64,000 bases of DNA. Source: Neobacillus sp. Marseille-Q6967 (lineage in GTDB: Bacteria; Bacillota; Bacilli; Bacillales; Cytobacillaceae). A program made the translations under genes and the position numbers. Where the stretch lies: assembly GCF_946151075.1 (NCBI RefSeq), contig NZ_CAMGZB010000001.1:372001-436000 (forward strand), written 5' to 3'. The notes under the pieces were generated by a model, which saw nothing but the letters and a program-made list of their open reading frames with translations, made no database searches and was not told where the DNA came from. Below, one piece after another: positions 1 to 7,886 of the stretch. Numbering within the stretch: position 1 is the first letter of the stretch; every line of letters begins with the position of its first letter.

Positions 1-17
1 GAGTGGCGGTCTTCCTA

Positions 18-167
18 CTAGGCAAAACTTTGAATCATTTGTACGATATTATTTTGGAAACGCGGGGGATTTTTTGCTTCAAGAGTGGCAGCTGTTTGAA
101 TTTGCGCATCCAAGATTGCAATAAAAGTAATCGCAAAGAACAAGTTTCGTACAGGTAAAGGTGTCAA
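18..167 (-). CDS. small hydrophobic protein, 49 aa, unknown function
   Basis: Short reading frame starting at TTG (165-167) with AAGGAG about 11 bases upstream, ending at TAG. The N-terminal part (LFFAITFIAIL, about residues 9-19) is hydrophobic and could be a single membrane segment; the rest is polar with several Gln and Asn. It lies about 100 bases downstream of the FbpB-type gene with no U-tailed terminator between them, so it may share the Mn2+ riboswitch transcript. I do not recognise a family. The long spacer and TTG start leave real doubt that it is translated. Confidence 0.4.
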   Translation of the reverse strand: MTPLPVRNLFFAITFIAILDAQIQTAATLEAKNPPRFQNNIVQMIQSFA

Positions 168-263
168 TTAAAATCGTTTCTCCTTATTTTTAAGTATTTA
201 AATACTAGATTTTATAAGAAGGCGATTTTCTACATTTATGGTCTTCCTTTCTATTAATAAGTA

Positions 264-428
264 CTACTTTGAATAATGATTTTCTTCCTGATTAACTGTC
301 TCGTTTAATGTTTCTATATATTTTTGATCCATTCGTTTCTCAATTTTCTCAAGTTCTCGAAAATCTCTCACGATTTCCTCTTTGTTCTCCTTCATTAACA
401 CTGAAAATGGTACTTTCTTCTTTTTCAC
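264..428 (-). CDS. FbpB family small basic protein
   Basis: 54 residues from a GTG start with GGAAGGAG nine bases upstream. The N-terminus is lysine-rich (KKKKVPFSVLMKENKEEI) and is followed by a charged amphipathic helix, the pattern of the FbpB family (Fur-regulated basic proteins). In Bacillus subtilis these small proteins are linked to the iron-sparing response and the sRNA FsrA. Here the gene is the first frame after a Mn2+ riboswitch with a terminator switch, so expression should follow manganese; I saw no obvious Fur box. The family call rests on motif memory. The function in this strain is inferred. Confidence 0.7.
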   Translation of the reverse strand: MKKKKVPFSVLMKENKEEIVRDFRELEKIEKRMDQKYIETLNETVNQEENHYSK

Positions 429-461
429 TCGTAATTACTCCTTCCATATATACTATCTAAT

Positions 462-497
462 AAAAAAACCTCTGCCATCGACCGGCAGAGGTTTTAA
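462..497 (-). terminator. riboswitch-controlled intrinsic terminator
   Basis: Perfect stem AAAACCTCTGCC / GGCAGAGGTTTT (465-476 with 484-495) followed on the minus strand by a U-run. Its 5' arm can instead pair with GGTAGAGGT in the upstream hairpin (about 510-520), which makes it the regulated terminator of the yybP-ykoY element. Confidence 0.85.
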
Positions 498-508
498 ATA
501 AATAAAGA

Positions 509-616
509 CCTCTACCAATTCGGTAAAGGTCTTGCTAACAACGTCATCGTCGCCAATAAAGCCGAGAGTGTAAACTCTGTCATGACGACTTTATTGTTAA
601 AGCTACTCCCCTTTAG
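509..616 (-). promoter_or_regulatory. yybP-ykoY family Mn2+ riboswitch
   Basis: Read on the minus strand the leader begins AAAGGGGAGTAGC, contains AAAGTCGTCATGACAGAG and CGGCTTTATTGGCGAC, and ends GTTAGCAAGACCTTTACC. These are the conserved helices and Mn2+-binding loops of the yybP-ykoY aptamer. P1 is AAAGG paired with CCTTT. The same CCTTTACC segment can pair instead with GGTAGAGG just downstream. When P1 forms, GGTAGAGGT is free to pair with ACCTCTGCC, the 5' arm of the terminator at 462-497. The predicted logic is: Mn2+ bound, P1 formed, antiterminator formed, transcription on. The usual clients are TerC-like or MntP-like exporters; none is visible here, though one may lie beyond the window start. 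Confidence 0.95.
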
Positions 617-642
617 GAGAAAGATTCAATTAGATTAAGGTA

Positions 643-672
643 ATTATAATAGAAATATTACTATTCTGTCAA
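643..672 (-). promoter_or_regulatory. sigma-A promoter of the Mn2+ riboswitch transcript
   Basis: TTGACA (667-672) and TATAAT (643-648) on the minus strand, both perfect, 18 bases apart. Transcription would begin near 636, about 20 bases before the aptamer. Confidence 0.85.
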
Positions 673-685
673 TCTTAGAATCCTC

Positions 686-741
686 TTGCATTATTTGAAA
701 GAAACGAATATTATAGTAAAGTTGTTAAAAATCGTTCGTAT
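686..741 (+). promoter_or_regulatory. pbuO promoter with PurR-type tandem PurBoxes
   Basis: A -35 TTGCAT (686-691) and -10 TATTAT (709-714) with a 17-base spacer precede the permease. Inverted CGAA (705-708) and TTCG (735-738) cores in AT-rich flanks are exactly 30 bases apart centre to centre. That is the geometry of the two inverted PurBoxes recognised by Bacillus PurR. They would cover the -10 and the transcription start, consistent with repression. Match to the consensus flanks is partial. Confidence 0.55.
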
Positions 742-757
742 TTTCGGAGGAGCATTT

Positions 758-2059
758 ATGTTTAAATTAAAGGAACATCAAACAAATACGAGAACAGAAC
801 TACTGGCAGGGATTACAACCTTCTTCACAATGGTATATATTGTCGTAGTCAATCCCGTCATTCTTGCGGATGCCGGAGTGCCATTTAATCAGGTTTTCAC
901 CGCAACCATTATTGCTGCCGTTGTCGGTACACTTTGGATGGCATTGTTTGCCAATTATCCAATTGCCATTGCACCGGGAATGGGGCTGAACGCTTATTTT
1001 GCTTATTCAGTGGTTGGCGGCCATCAAAATATCAACTATGAAACGGCGTTTGCTGCTGTTTTTATTGCCGGCATAATCTTTGTGATTTTGTCCTTAACTC
1101 CTTTCAGGGAAAAATTAATTGATGCCATCCCTGATAACTTGAAACATGGGATTACAGCAGGTATTGGCTTATTTATTGCTTTTATCGGACTAAGACTTAC
1201 GCATATTATTACGGCACATCCAACCAATCTTGTTGGATTGGGAGATCTTAGAGCACCATCTGCATTGCTGGCCATTATCGGGTTGGCTGTCACCCTTATT
1301 TTAATGGCACTGCGAATCAATGGCGCATTATTTTTTGGAATGATTATTACTGGATTCATTGCGTTTTTCACCAACCAGCTTTCCTTTGAGCAGGGATTAG
1401 TATCGTTACCCTCACTTCCTGAAGGATTACTTATCAGCAACCCGATAACAGCGTTGACAGATGTTATTCAGCATAGTCTTTATGCGGTTGTGTTTTCCTT
1501 CATTTTAGTAACGATTTTTGATACGACGGGAACAATGATAGGGGTTGCAAATCAGGCAGGTTTAATGAAAAATGACAAGTTTCCGCGTGCCCGCCAGGCA
1601 TTGCTTTCAGACTCAGTTGCGACCGCTGTGGGTGCGATGTTTGGAACGAGCCCGACCACGGCCTATATTGAATCATCTTCAGGTGTTGCTGCCGGCGGCC
1701 GTACTGGGTTAACGTCTCTTACCGTTGCTGTTCTGTTTATACTTTCAGCATTTTTTGGACCGCTCGTCAGCGCGGTGTCAGGAATTTCAGCGATTACCGC
1801 ACCTGCACTCATTATCGTCGGCAGCATGATGATGGGCAGCATTGCAAAAATCCGCTGGAACGAGCTCGATGAATCCTTCCCTGCTTTCCTTGTCATCTTA
1901 AGTATGCCGCTAACATCAAGTATTGCAACAGGAATCGCGCTTGGTTTTATCAGCTACCCGCTGTTAAAAATTGTTAAAGGAAAATGGCGCGAGGTTCATC
2001 CGCTTTTATATGTATTTGCTGTTTTATTTTTCTACCAGCTGGCATTCTTGCCGCATTAA
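758..2059 (+). CDS. pbuO: NCS2/AzgA-type guanine-hypoxanthine permease (PbuO-like)
   Basis: 433 residues starting at the ATG at 758, which has GGAGGAG upstream; an upstream in-frame ATG lies inside the promoter. Polytopic membrane protein of the NCS2 purine permease family, with the signatures NYPIAIAPGMGLNAYFA near the N-terminus, FDTTGT in the middle and TTAYIESSSGVAAGGRTG further on. It should import hypoxanthine and guanine by proton symport. Length and N-terminus fit PbuO better than PbuG. The upstream PurBox pair, and the absence of a purine riboswitch, support PurR-only control. Family assignment is firm; the exact purine preference is inferred. Confidence 0.92.
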   Translation: MFKLKEHQTNTRTELLAGITTFFTMVYIVVVNPVILADAGVPFNQVFTATIIAAVVGTLWMALFANYPIAIAPGMGLNAYFAYSVVGGHQNINYETAFAAVFIAGIIFVILSLTPFREKLIDAIPDNLKHGITAGIGLFIAFIGLRLTHIITAHPTNLVGLGDLRAPSALLAIIGLAVTLILMALRINGALFFGMIITGFIAFFTNQLSFEQGLVSLPSLPEGLLISNPITALTDVIQHSLYAVVFSFILVTIFDTTGTMIGVANQAGLMKNDKFPRARQALLSDSVATAVGAMFGTSPTTAYIESSSGVAAGGRTGLTSLTVAVLFILSAFFGPLVSAVSGISAITAPALIIVGSMMMGSIAKIRWNELDESFPAFLVILSMPLTSSIATGIALGFISYPLLKIVKGKWREVHPLLYVFAVLFFYQLAFLPH

Positions 2060-2102
2060 AAAAATGGAGCCCACTCTACTACGAGTCGGGCTCCATTTTT
2101 TT
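2059..2102. terminator. bidirectional terminator between converging genes
   Basis: Stem AAAAAATGGAGCCC / GGGCTCCATTTTTT with a 15-base loop. It has an A-run on one side and a T-run on the other, so it can end both the permease gene (plus) and the gene at 2101-2751 (minus). Confidence 0.9.
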
Positions 2103-2751
2103 AAAATTTATTTGGGAACTGCCTGAGTATCCCTTGAGTGAGGATATCGGCCATGTTCATAATGTGCGCTTCATTTTTGTCAAAAGCAGCAATGTCGCCT
2201 TTCCAATCCTTTTTAAGTCTTGCCACCACACTATCAGTAACCAGCTTTAAATGGGTATAGAAAGATTCCTTTAATTCCTCTTTGTTGAAATGTGGATTGG
2301 CAGACGAAAGGAAGTCAGTAATATCATCTGCATTTTTAAACCATTGGGTATTGTATTTCTCGAATTCTGCTTGATTGCTGCTCTTGGCCGCTGCAATCAC
2401 CTTTCCGCCGATAAGGATATGTTCCCTTAACAATTGTGCAAGCTTGTTGCCTGCAGCATCCCCATAAAAAGGTTTAATCGCATTGCCGATATCATCCTGG
2501 TTTTTTAATAACCGGTCAAGAACAGCACCATAATCCTCCAAGCCTTCTTCGGCACTAACAATTAACCTTCCAGTCCAAATCGCGTGTTCAAACCAAATCC
2601 TTCTCATTTCTTCCTTAAATTTCAATGCATTGGCACTCATTGGCTGGGTCTGTCTTTCTAGGTGTTTTGTTCCTTCTGCATCTGCGAATGATGGAAAAAT
2701 CAAAGCAAAGGAAAGGAACAATAAACTGATTTTGATTAGATGTTTTGACAA
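2101..2751 (-). CDS. exported helical protein of unknown function
   Basis: 216 residues from a TTG start (2749-2751) with AAAGGAGAG upstream. A clear signal peptide (LIKISLLFLSFALIFPSFADA) ends in an Ala-x-Ala type cleavage site near residue 25, so the mature protein is secreted. The mature part looks all-helical. It appears to carry at least two related helical segments, each built on His or Glu-His followed by hydrophobic positions (around WFEHAIWTGRLI and LREHILIGGKVI), suggesting an internal duplication. I do not recognise a catalytic motif. It converges on the purine permease and has its own terminator. Function unknown. Confidence 0.8.
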   Translation of the reverse strand: MSKHLIKISLLFLSFALIFPSFADAEGTKHLERQTQPMSANALKFKEEMRRIWFEHAIWTGRLIVSAEEGLEDYGAVLDRLLKNQDDIGNAIKPFYGDAAGNKLAQLLREHILIGGKVIAAAKSSNQAEFEKYNTQWFKNADDITDFLSSANPHFNKEELKESFYTHLKLVTDSVVARLKKDWKGDIAAFDKNEAHIMNMADILTQGILRQFPNKF

Positions 2752-2898
2752 AAATATCTCTCCTTTTCACCATTTTAAAACTTTACAATTTATTATTTGA
2801 TTTTTTATCCATTTTCACTCAAACCGTAAAAAAATTCGACAAGCCTTTGAATATTCAAAACGGATATAATAGGATGAAGAAAAAGAAGGGATATAAGG

Positions 2899-3345
2899 GT
2901 GAATAAAATGAAACAGGAAATTGAAAAACTTTACCTGCTTCTTATAGAAGCCTGGAACAATCGCAGTGCCAAGGGAATGGCAGAATTATTTGCCGTAGAC
3001 GGGGAAATGATTGGTTTTGATGGTAGTCTGGTTACTGGAAAGGATGACATTTTTGACCATCTGGATCCTATTTTTAGAGACCACCCTACGGCAGCTTTTG
3101 TAACCAAAATAAAGAATGTCCGTTTTCTTGGGTCTGAAACGGCGATATTACGTGCGATTGTTGGTATGGTTCCGCCTGGAAAGACGGATATTAACCCGAA
3201 TGTAAACGCCCATCAGACACTTACAGCCATAAACGTAAAAGGGGATTGGAGGATTGTCCTATTTCAAAATACACCTGCCCAATTCCATGGAAGGCCGGAA
3301 TTTGTTGAAGCGATGAGCGATGAGCTAAGACAAGTATTAAAGTAG
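2899..3345 (+). CDS. SgcJ/EcaC-type NTF2-like (DUF4440/SnoaL) protein
   Basis: 148 residues from GTG at 2899 with GAAGGG upstream; ATG at 2908 is an alternative with its own AAGGG. The sequence has the cone-shaped NTF2-like fold signature of the SgcJ/EcaC group: an N-terminal helix (EIEKLYLLLIEAWNNRSAKG), then FAVDGEMIGFDG, then a hydrophobic core ending WRIVLFQNTPAQFHGRPE. Members are small cytosolic proteins of mostly unknown chemistry. A TATAAT at 2865-2870 is suitably placed, but its -35 is weak. It is probably monocistronic, because a terminator follows. Confidence 0.82.
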   Translation: MNKMKQEIEKLYLLLIEAWNNRSAKGMAELFAVDGEMIGFDGSLVTGKDDIFDHLDPIFRDHPTAAFVTKIKNVRFLGSETAILRAIVGMVPPGKTDINPNVNAHQTLTAINVKGDWRIVLFQNTPAQFHGRPEFVEAMSDELRQVLK

Positions 3346-3477
3346 TGGATATTCTACATCTTCACAACTTCCACACAACTTCTCTATAATTTCTACAAAT
3401 GTTTTTCTTATAATAAAAGTAACTTATTTGAGTATTAAGGTTTTAGGAACCTTATTCTTAAAAACTTCCCATAATTT

Positions 3478-3506
3478 GACCGGTACCCTTGTATCGGTCC
3501 TTTTTT
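3478..3506 (+). terminator. intrinsic terminator after the NTF2-like gene
   Basis: GACCGGTAC / GTATCGGTC stem with a four-base loop followed by TCCTTTTTTG. Confidence 0.8.
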
Positions 3507-3524
3507 GTTTTTTTAAAATAGGCT

Positions 3525-3553
3525 TTCATAAAGGTGTAATTTTACACTATAAT
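3525..3553 (+). promoter_or_regulatory. sigma-A-like promoter
   Basis: TATAAT (3548-3553) with TTCATA (3525-3530) 17 bases upstream. It overlaps an upstream in-frame ATG, which argues that the next gene starts at 3588. Confidence 0.55.
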
Positions 3554-3587
3554 GGTAATATATAGTAAAAATAAGGGGTGGTTTCAA

Positions 3588-3869
3588 ATGAAGGTGAAAA
3601 TATGGTATATATTCTTTTTGGTATTGATTTCGACTGGTTTTATTTACTTCTTTTTCAATGGTAATCCTGCTGGAAAGGCAGAAAGTAAAAGGATTGTTGC
3701 TTCGTATCTGGAGGAGAAATATTCTCAACAGTCCTTTACCATTACAGGCATATCCTACTACCCGGGTGAAGGAACCTATATTATAAACGTTGCTTCCAAA
3801 GATGGGGAGATTGAGGGAAAGATTGATGTAAAGAATGGAAAAATAATAACTGACAGTCTTAATAATTAG
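3588..3869 (+). CDS. small membrane-anchored PepSY-like protein
   Basis: 93 residues; ATG at 3588 with AAGGGG nine bases upstream. One N-terminal transmembrane segment (IWYIFFLVLISTGFIYFFF) anchors a short extracytoplasmic domain. That domain reads KRIVASYLEEKYSQQSFTIT followed by a beta-hairpin (IINVASKDGEIEGKIDV), resembling PepSY-like or YfjL N-terminal domains of Bacillus. No catalytic residues are seen. It sits just upstream of a sensor kinase whose ligand domain faces the same compartment, but no shared function can be shown. Confidence 0.7.
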   Translation: MKVKIWYIFFLVLISTGFIYFFFNGNPAGKAESKRIVASYLEEKYSQQSFTITGISYYPGEGTYIINVASKDGEIEGKIDVKNGKIITDSLNN

Positions 3870-3950
3870 TAGAAATAAGATTCAAAATTTCTTCATTTCG
3901 AAATAAATATAGTAGAATGTTATTAATGAATATTAAAGGGGAAGGGTCTT

Positions 3951-5459
3951 TTGGCTACAAATATCCGTTTCAAAAGTATCGTTAAAAATATCATCCTATA
4001 TATCATCCTGACTATCGTCCCTTCACTTACGGTGAGTTACTATATTGCCTCCCATATAGCATCTGATAGTGAGCACCAATATAGAAGAGTCGCTCAAGAA
4101 CATGCCAATTCCCATGGTATGAGCATCGAAAATTTCCTTGGGGAAACCGTTGGGAGATTAGAAATGCTTGCGACATCATTAAAGCTGCAGGATAACAATC
4201 TTATCAACATTGAGAAAATCCTTAAGGAAACACATGGAAAGGATCCGCGCTTTTCTGGTTTTTACTGGGCAAGTCCTTCCGGCAATATACTCATATCGAC
4301 CAATCCAACGTCAACAACTATTAATTTAAGTGACCGTCCTTATTTCCAAAAAGCACTTAAAACAGAACAAACTAGTATTTCAGATGCACATATTGGAAGA
4401 GTTACTGGGCGGTTCATTATCACGATTGCGCAGCCTGTAATCGAACACGGAAAAATCCAAGGAGTTCTATTGGCCAGTCTGCGCCTTGATGAGATGGAAA
4501 AAACCATCTTTGGGCGTGTAAAGAATGAATCGATTGTCATTATCGATCCTGCCAACACTGTATTAATGAAGGCTGGCACAATCCCTGAAGGTGTTAATAC
4601 GGTTAGATCAAGGTTGGAATTAACCCAAATACCATGGACCATTACCTCCCATGTGGTCGCTGAAACAAACCTTGAATTTCGCAACAGCATTTTACAGTAT
4701 TTAGTCCTTTTTCTTACAATGACCAATATTCTTTACCTGCTCACCAAGTATTTTCTTTTACAGTTACGGGTTAAAAAGGAAAAGGAATTAGCTGAAATTC
4801 ATAAACTTGAGTTAATCAGTAACCTTGCAGCCAGCACAGCCCATGAGATTCGGAATCCCTTAACAGGAATTAAAGGATTAGTAAAACTTTTAAGTGAGGA
4901 CATTCAAGATAAGAAAGCCCAAACTTATTTTGATGTGATTCAACTAGAAATTGACCGCATTAATACGATTGTCAGTGAATTACTGGTCCTTGGCAAACCG
5001 ACTGCCCATACATTAAACATCTATAATGCCAATGATATCGTGAAAGAAATCGAGCCGATTATCCATTCGGAAGCAAATTTTATGAATATTGGGCTGTCAA
5101 TTCAATATGCTGAAGTGGAATTACCGATATCCTGTGTAAAAGACCATATTAAACAGGTCATTTTAAATCTAGTCAAAAACTCCCTCCAGGCCATGCCTGA
5201 CGGAGGCAGCATTATGATCAAACTGGAGAAACGAAACGAATCTTGTGTAATAACCGTTGAGGATAACGGTGTGGGAATGGACAACTATCAACTAAAGAAA
5301 GCTTTCACCCCATTTTATACATTAAAGAAAGACGGATCAGGGCTTGGATTAACCGTCTGCAAACGGATCATTGAAACCTATGGAGGAACCATTACGATCT
5401 CAAGTGTCCTGCAAAAGGGAACAAAAGTAGAAATGACCCTTCCCCTTCACAATGAATAA
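3951..5459 (+). CDS. orphan sensor histidine kinase with dCACHE domain (KinD-like)
   Basis: 502 residues from TTG at 3951 preceded by AAAGGGGAAGGG. The order of domains is: transmembrane segment about 11-33, an extracytoplasmic double-CACHE sensor about 35-245, a second segment about 247-270, a HisKA helix with phosphoacceptor His298 in HEIRNPLTGIKG, then an HATPase domain with N, G1 (DNGVGM) and G2 (GSGLGL) boxes. No response regulator gene is adjacent. The H-box and the following SELLVLGKP resemble the Bacillus sporulation kinases, and the dCACHE layout recalls KinD, so input to the Spo0 phosphorelay is plausible but not shown. Confidence 0.85.
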   Translation: MATNIRFKSIVKNIILYIILTIVPSLTVSYYIASHIASDSEHQYRRVAQEHANSHGMSIENFLGETVGRLEMLATSLKLQDNNLINIEKILKETHGKDPRFSGFYWASPSGNILISTNPTSTTINLSDRPYFQKALKTEQTSISDAHIGRVTGRFIITIAQPVIEHGKIQGVLLASLRLDEMEKTIFGRVKNESIVIIDPANTVLMKAGTIPEGVNTVRSRLELTQIPWTITSHVVAETNLEFRNSILQYLVLFLTMTNILYLLTKYFLLQLRVKKEKELAEIHKLELISNLAASTAHEIRNPLTGIKGLVKLLSEDIQDKKAQTYFDVIQLEIDRINTIVSELLVLGKPTAHTLNIYNANDIVKEIEPIIHSEANFMNIGLSIQYAEVELPISCVKDHIKQVILNLVKNSLQAMPDGGSIMIKLEKRNESCVITVEDNGVGMDNYQLKKAFTPFYTLKKDGSGLGLTVCKRIIETYGGTITISSVLQKGTKVEMTLPLHNE

Positions 5460-5460
5460 A

Positions 5461-5489
5461 ACGTACGGAGATTTCTCCGTACGTTTTTT
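5461..5489 (+). terminator. intrinsic terminator of the sensor kinase gene
   Basis: ACGTACGGAGA / TCTCCGTACGT stem with a TT loop and a T-run (TTTTTT), directly after the stop codon. Confidence 0.92.
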
Positions 5490-5502
5490 AATGTGGATAA
5501 CT

Positions 5503-5632
5503 TGATATTTGTCGAAACACCTCTGGATAATGTGAATATTTCCAGGAAATTTTGTTGATATCACCAAGGGGTTTGTCGAATTCCCCAGGAAATTTGTTGA
5601 TAACCTACTAGGAAATTGTCGACATCTCCTTT
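5503..5632. repeat. degenerate tandem repeat, about 21-22 bp unit
   Basis: About six loose copies of a 21-22 base unit, best seen as AGGAAATTTTGTTGATATCA, AGGAAATTTGTTGATAACC and AGGAAATTGTCGACATCTCC. They alternate TTGTTGATA and TTGTCGA cores. They fill most of the gap between the kinase terminator and the bioY promoter. No coding frame is seen. Confidence 0.6.
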
Positions 5633-5710
5633 TTATATAAAGGCTGTGTTAAACATGGCGTATAAAAAAAATGTGGATATCCTTGCAATCTGTTACTATA
5701 ATAAAAAATA

Positions 5711-5763
5711 TGTTAACCTTTCTTATAAACATGTTGACATAAAACCGGATATGAATATAGAAT
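5711..5763 (+). promoter_or_regulatory. BirA (biotin repressor) operator and bioY promoter
   Basis: TGTTAAC (5711-5717), a 15-base spacer, then GTTGACA (5733-5739) matches the Firmicute BirA operator TGTTAAC-N15-GTTAACA with one difference. TTGACA within the right arm can serve as -35 for a -10 at 5756-5763 (TATAGAAT). Biotin-loaded BirA should repress the operon. Confidence 0.85.
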
Positions 5764-5809
5764 GAAAATTGAGAAAACAAGTATATCACGATATAATAGG
5801 AGATGGATT

Positions 5810-6373
5810 ATGAAAATCTTAGATATTACATATGTTGCGTTGCTTGCTGCGTTTATGGGTGTTCTTGGTTTTGTGCCGCCGATTATGCTGTCGTTTACCC
5901 CTGTTCCGATTACCCTGCAGACGTTAGGCGTCCTGCTTGCTGGCGGAGTGTTAGGTCCACGGCTGGGAGCTTGGAGCATGACCGTTTTCTTGTTAGTCGT
6001 TGCCGCTGGTGCACCGCTATTATCAGGAGGACGCGGAGGAATTGGAGTCTTTGTTGGGCCTTCTGCCGGTTACTTGTTCTCCTATCCGCTCGCAGCTTTA
6101 TTAGTGGGTTACCTCATTCACCGTTTTAGTAAGTTTCGTCTACGCAATATTTTACTTGTTAATTTAACCGTTGGGATTTTCTTCCTTTATTTAATTGGAA
6201 TTCCTGTTCAGAGTTTTATAATGGAGATTTCAATTATAGAAACGATTAAATTGAGTCTAGTTTATCTTCCTGGCGATATTCTTAAAGCGACTCTTGCTTC
6301 CTATATCGTTTACAGACTGGTGAAGTCACCAGTTATCAAGCGTACTATTCAAAAAAATGCAGAGACACTTTAA
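5810..6373 (+). CDS. bioY: biotin transporter BioY (YhfU-like), ECF S component
   Basis: 187 residues; ATG at 5810 has AGGAGATGG upstream. About six membrane segments with the BioY signatures ISFTPVPIT-like (LSFTPVPITLQTLGVLLAG), GPRLG and GRGGIGVFVGPSAGYL. BioY binds biotin and works alone or with the EcfAA'T energising module, which is not in this window. It is first in an operon with an acyl-CoA synthetase and a thiolase-like gene, the same order as yhfU-yhfT-yhfS of B. subtilis, under a BirA operator. A hairpin with a T-run spans its stop codon and may reduce readthrough into yhfT. Confidence 0.93.
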   Translation: MKILDITYVALLAAFMGVLGFVPPIMLSFTPVPITLQTLGVLLAGGVLGPRLGAWSMTVFLLVVAAGAPLLSGGRGGIGVFVGPSAGYLFSYPLAALLVGYLIHRFSKFRLRNILLVNLTVGIFFLYLIGIPVQSFIMEISIIETIKLSLVYLPGDILKATLASYIVYRLVKSPVIKRTIQKNAETL

Positions 6374-6388
6374 AAGTGTCTCTTTTTT
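6360..6388 (+). terminator. intercistronic attenuator-like hairpin
   Basis: AGAGACACTT / AAGTGTCTCT stem overlapping the bioY stop codon, followed by seven T. The yhfT ribosome-binding site follows within about 10 bases, so it probably acts as a partial terminator inside the operon. Confidence 0.7.
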
Positions 6389-6407
6389 TAAAGAAAGGAG
6401 ATTTACC

Positions 6408-7886
6408 ATGGGTGTAATCACGGAGACTTATGAGAAACATGCCCATCTTACCCCTGAAAAAACTGCGGTCCAGACGCCTTTCGAAAAAGTAACGTATCAG
6501 GCTTGGCAAAAAAAGGTCTGGCAAACGGCCAATTGGCTGGATTCTCTCCAACAATCCAACCATACGCTAGGAATTCTTATGCCAAACGGCATACCCTTCC
6601 TTCAGCTATTTACGAGTGCAGCTGCCGCCGGCTGGACTGCCGTGGTATTTGATCCAAAGTGGACCTTAAATGAATGTCAGGTACGGATGGGACTTGCCCG
6701 ACCCTCTATTCTAGTGACAACAAAAGAACTTTATCCAAAAATAAAACCATTCCACCCTCATGTATTGCTTTGGGAGGAATGCAGTCTAGAAATCAACAGA
6801 TTGAGCACGTATAAAATGAACCTGGTTGATGATCAACTTCCTTTCTATATGGGATTTACTTCTGGTACAACTGGTCATCCAAAAGCTTTTATCCGTGCCC
6901 ATTCCTCATGGACATCTAGCTTTGACTGTACACGAAAGGATTTTCACATTGATCAACACGACACTGTGCTGATTCCGGGTTCTTTGATTCATTCCCATTT
7001 TCTCTACGGTGCCATTAGTACGTTATATTGGGGCGGAACGGTCCATTTATTAGAAAAATTCTCTCCTAAACAAGTCATCTCGTTACTAGAAAAAGAGTCT
7101 GTCACAGTCTTATATGTCGTTCCCACGATGATTGCCGCTTTACTCAAGGAACAGGTCACCATTGAAAAGCCAATAAAAATCCTCTCCTCCGGGGCAAAAT
7201 GGGAAGAACATACCAAACAGCAAATTCGAAAGAGTATTCCTCATTCTTCCATGTATGAATTTTATGGTGCAAGTGAACTTAGCTTTGTCACTTTTCTTAA
7301 TGAAGAGGATTATTCCCGAAAGACTGATTCCGTTGGCAAGCCCTGTCAGCGTGTTGAGATACAAATTCGCAGACCCGACGGGCAGTCTGCCCAAGCTTAC
7401 GAAACAGGGAAAATCTATGTCAGAAGCCCCATGCTTTTTAAGGGCTATTTAGAACATTCAGACCATGATGCAATACATAAACTTAAGTCCATTGCAGACG
7501 AAAATGGCTGGGTATCGGTCGGTGATATGGGTTACGTTGATGAGGATAACTACCTCTATCTATCCGGCCGGGAAAAGAATATGATTTTGTACGGTGCGAT
7601 TAATATTTTTCCAGAAGAGATTGAAAAAGTGATCGGTTCACACTCTGATGTAGAGGAAGTTGCGGTAATCGGCCTTTCGGATTCTTACTGGGGGCAGATA
7701 ATTGCTGCAGTGATTAAAGGCTCGGCAGACAAAAGGGAGCTAAAAAAGCTGTGCCGAGAAAAATTAGCTTCTTATAAAGTTCCGCGGAAGTGGATTTTTG
7801 TTGAGGAATTGCCTTATACGACCAGTGGAAAAATTTCCCGTCCCCAAGTAAAAAAGCTTATTGAAGGTAAGGTGAGCAGCCATTAG
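6408..7886 (+). CDS. yhfT: AMP-forming acyl-CoA synthetase (YhfT-like)
   Basis: 492 residues from ATG 6408 with AAAGGAG seven bases upstream. ANL-superfamily adenylating enzyme. The P-loop-like motif YMGFTSGTTGHPKAF is near residue 150. The core motif EFYGASELS follows, then GDMGYVDEDNYLYLSGREK at the hinge. The C-terminal domain ends TTSGKISRPQVKKL, with the lysine used in adenylation. It activates a carboxylic acid to acyl-CoA; B. subtilis YhfT is annotated as a long-chain fatty-acid ligase. Placement under BirA control with bioY suggests that it feeds biotin precursor acyl chains or a biotin-dependent acyl pathway, but the substrate is unproven. Confidence 0.9.
   Translation: MGVITETYEKHAHLTPEKTAVQTPFEKVTYQAWQKKVWQTANWLDSLQQSNHTLGILMPNGIPFLQLFTSAAAAGWTAVVFDPKWTLNECQVRMGLARPSILVTTKELYPKIKPFHPHVLLWEECSLEINRLSTYKMNLVDDQLPFYMGFTSGTTGHPKAFIRAHSSWTSSFDCTRKDFHIDQHDTVLIPGSLIHSHFLYGAISTLYWGGTVHLLEKFSPKQVISLLEKESVTVLYVVPTMIAALLKEQVTIEKPIKILSSGAKWEEHTKQQIRKSIPHSSMYEFYGASELSFVTFLNEEDYSRKTDSVGKPCQRVEIQIRRPDGQSAQAYETGKIYVRSPMLFKGYLEHSDHDAIHKLKSIADENGWVSVGDMGYVDEDNYLYLSGREKNMILYGAINIFPEEIEKVIGSHSDVEEVAVIGLSDSYWGQIIAAVIKGSADKRELKKLCREKLASYKVPRKWIFVEELPYTTSGKISRPQVKKLIEGKVSSH

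Noticed and set aside
1036..1440. 134-residue frame antisense to the purine permease
   Set aside because: Overlaps a firm membrane protein, lacks a ribosome site and has an unlikely composition.
758..2059. Purine riboswitch before the permease gene
   Set aside because: The leader is only about 37 bases long, too short for the aptamer; the RNA element nearby is on the other strand and is of the yybP-ykoY type.
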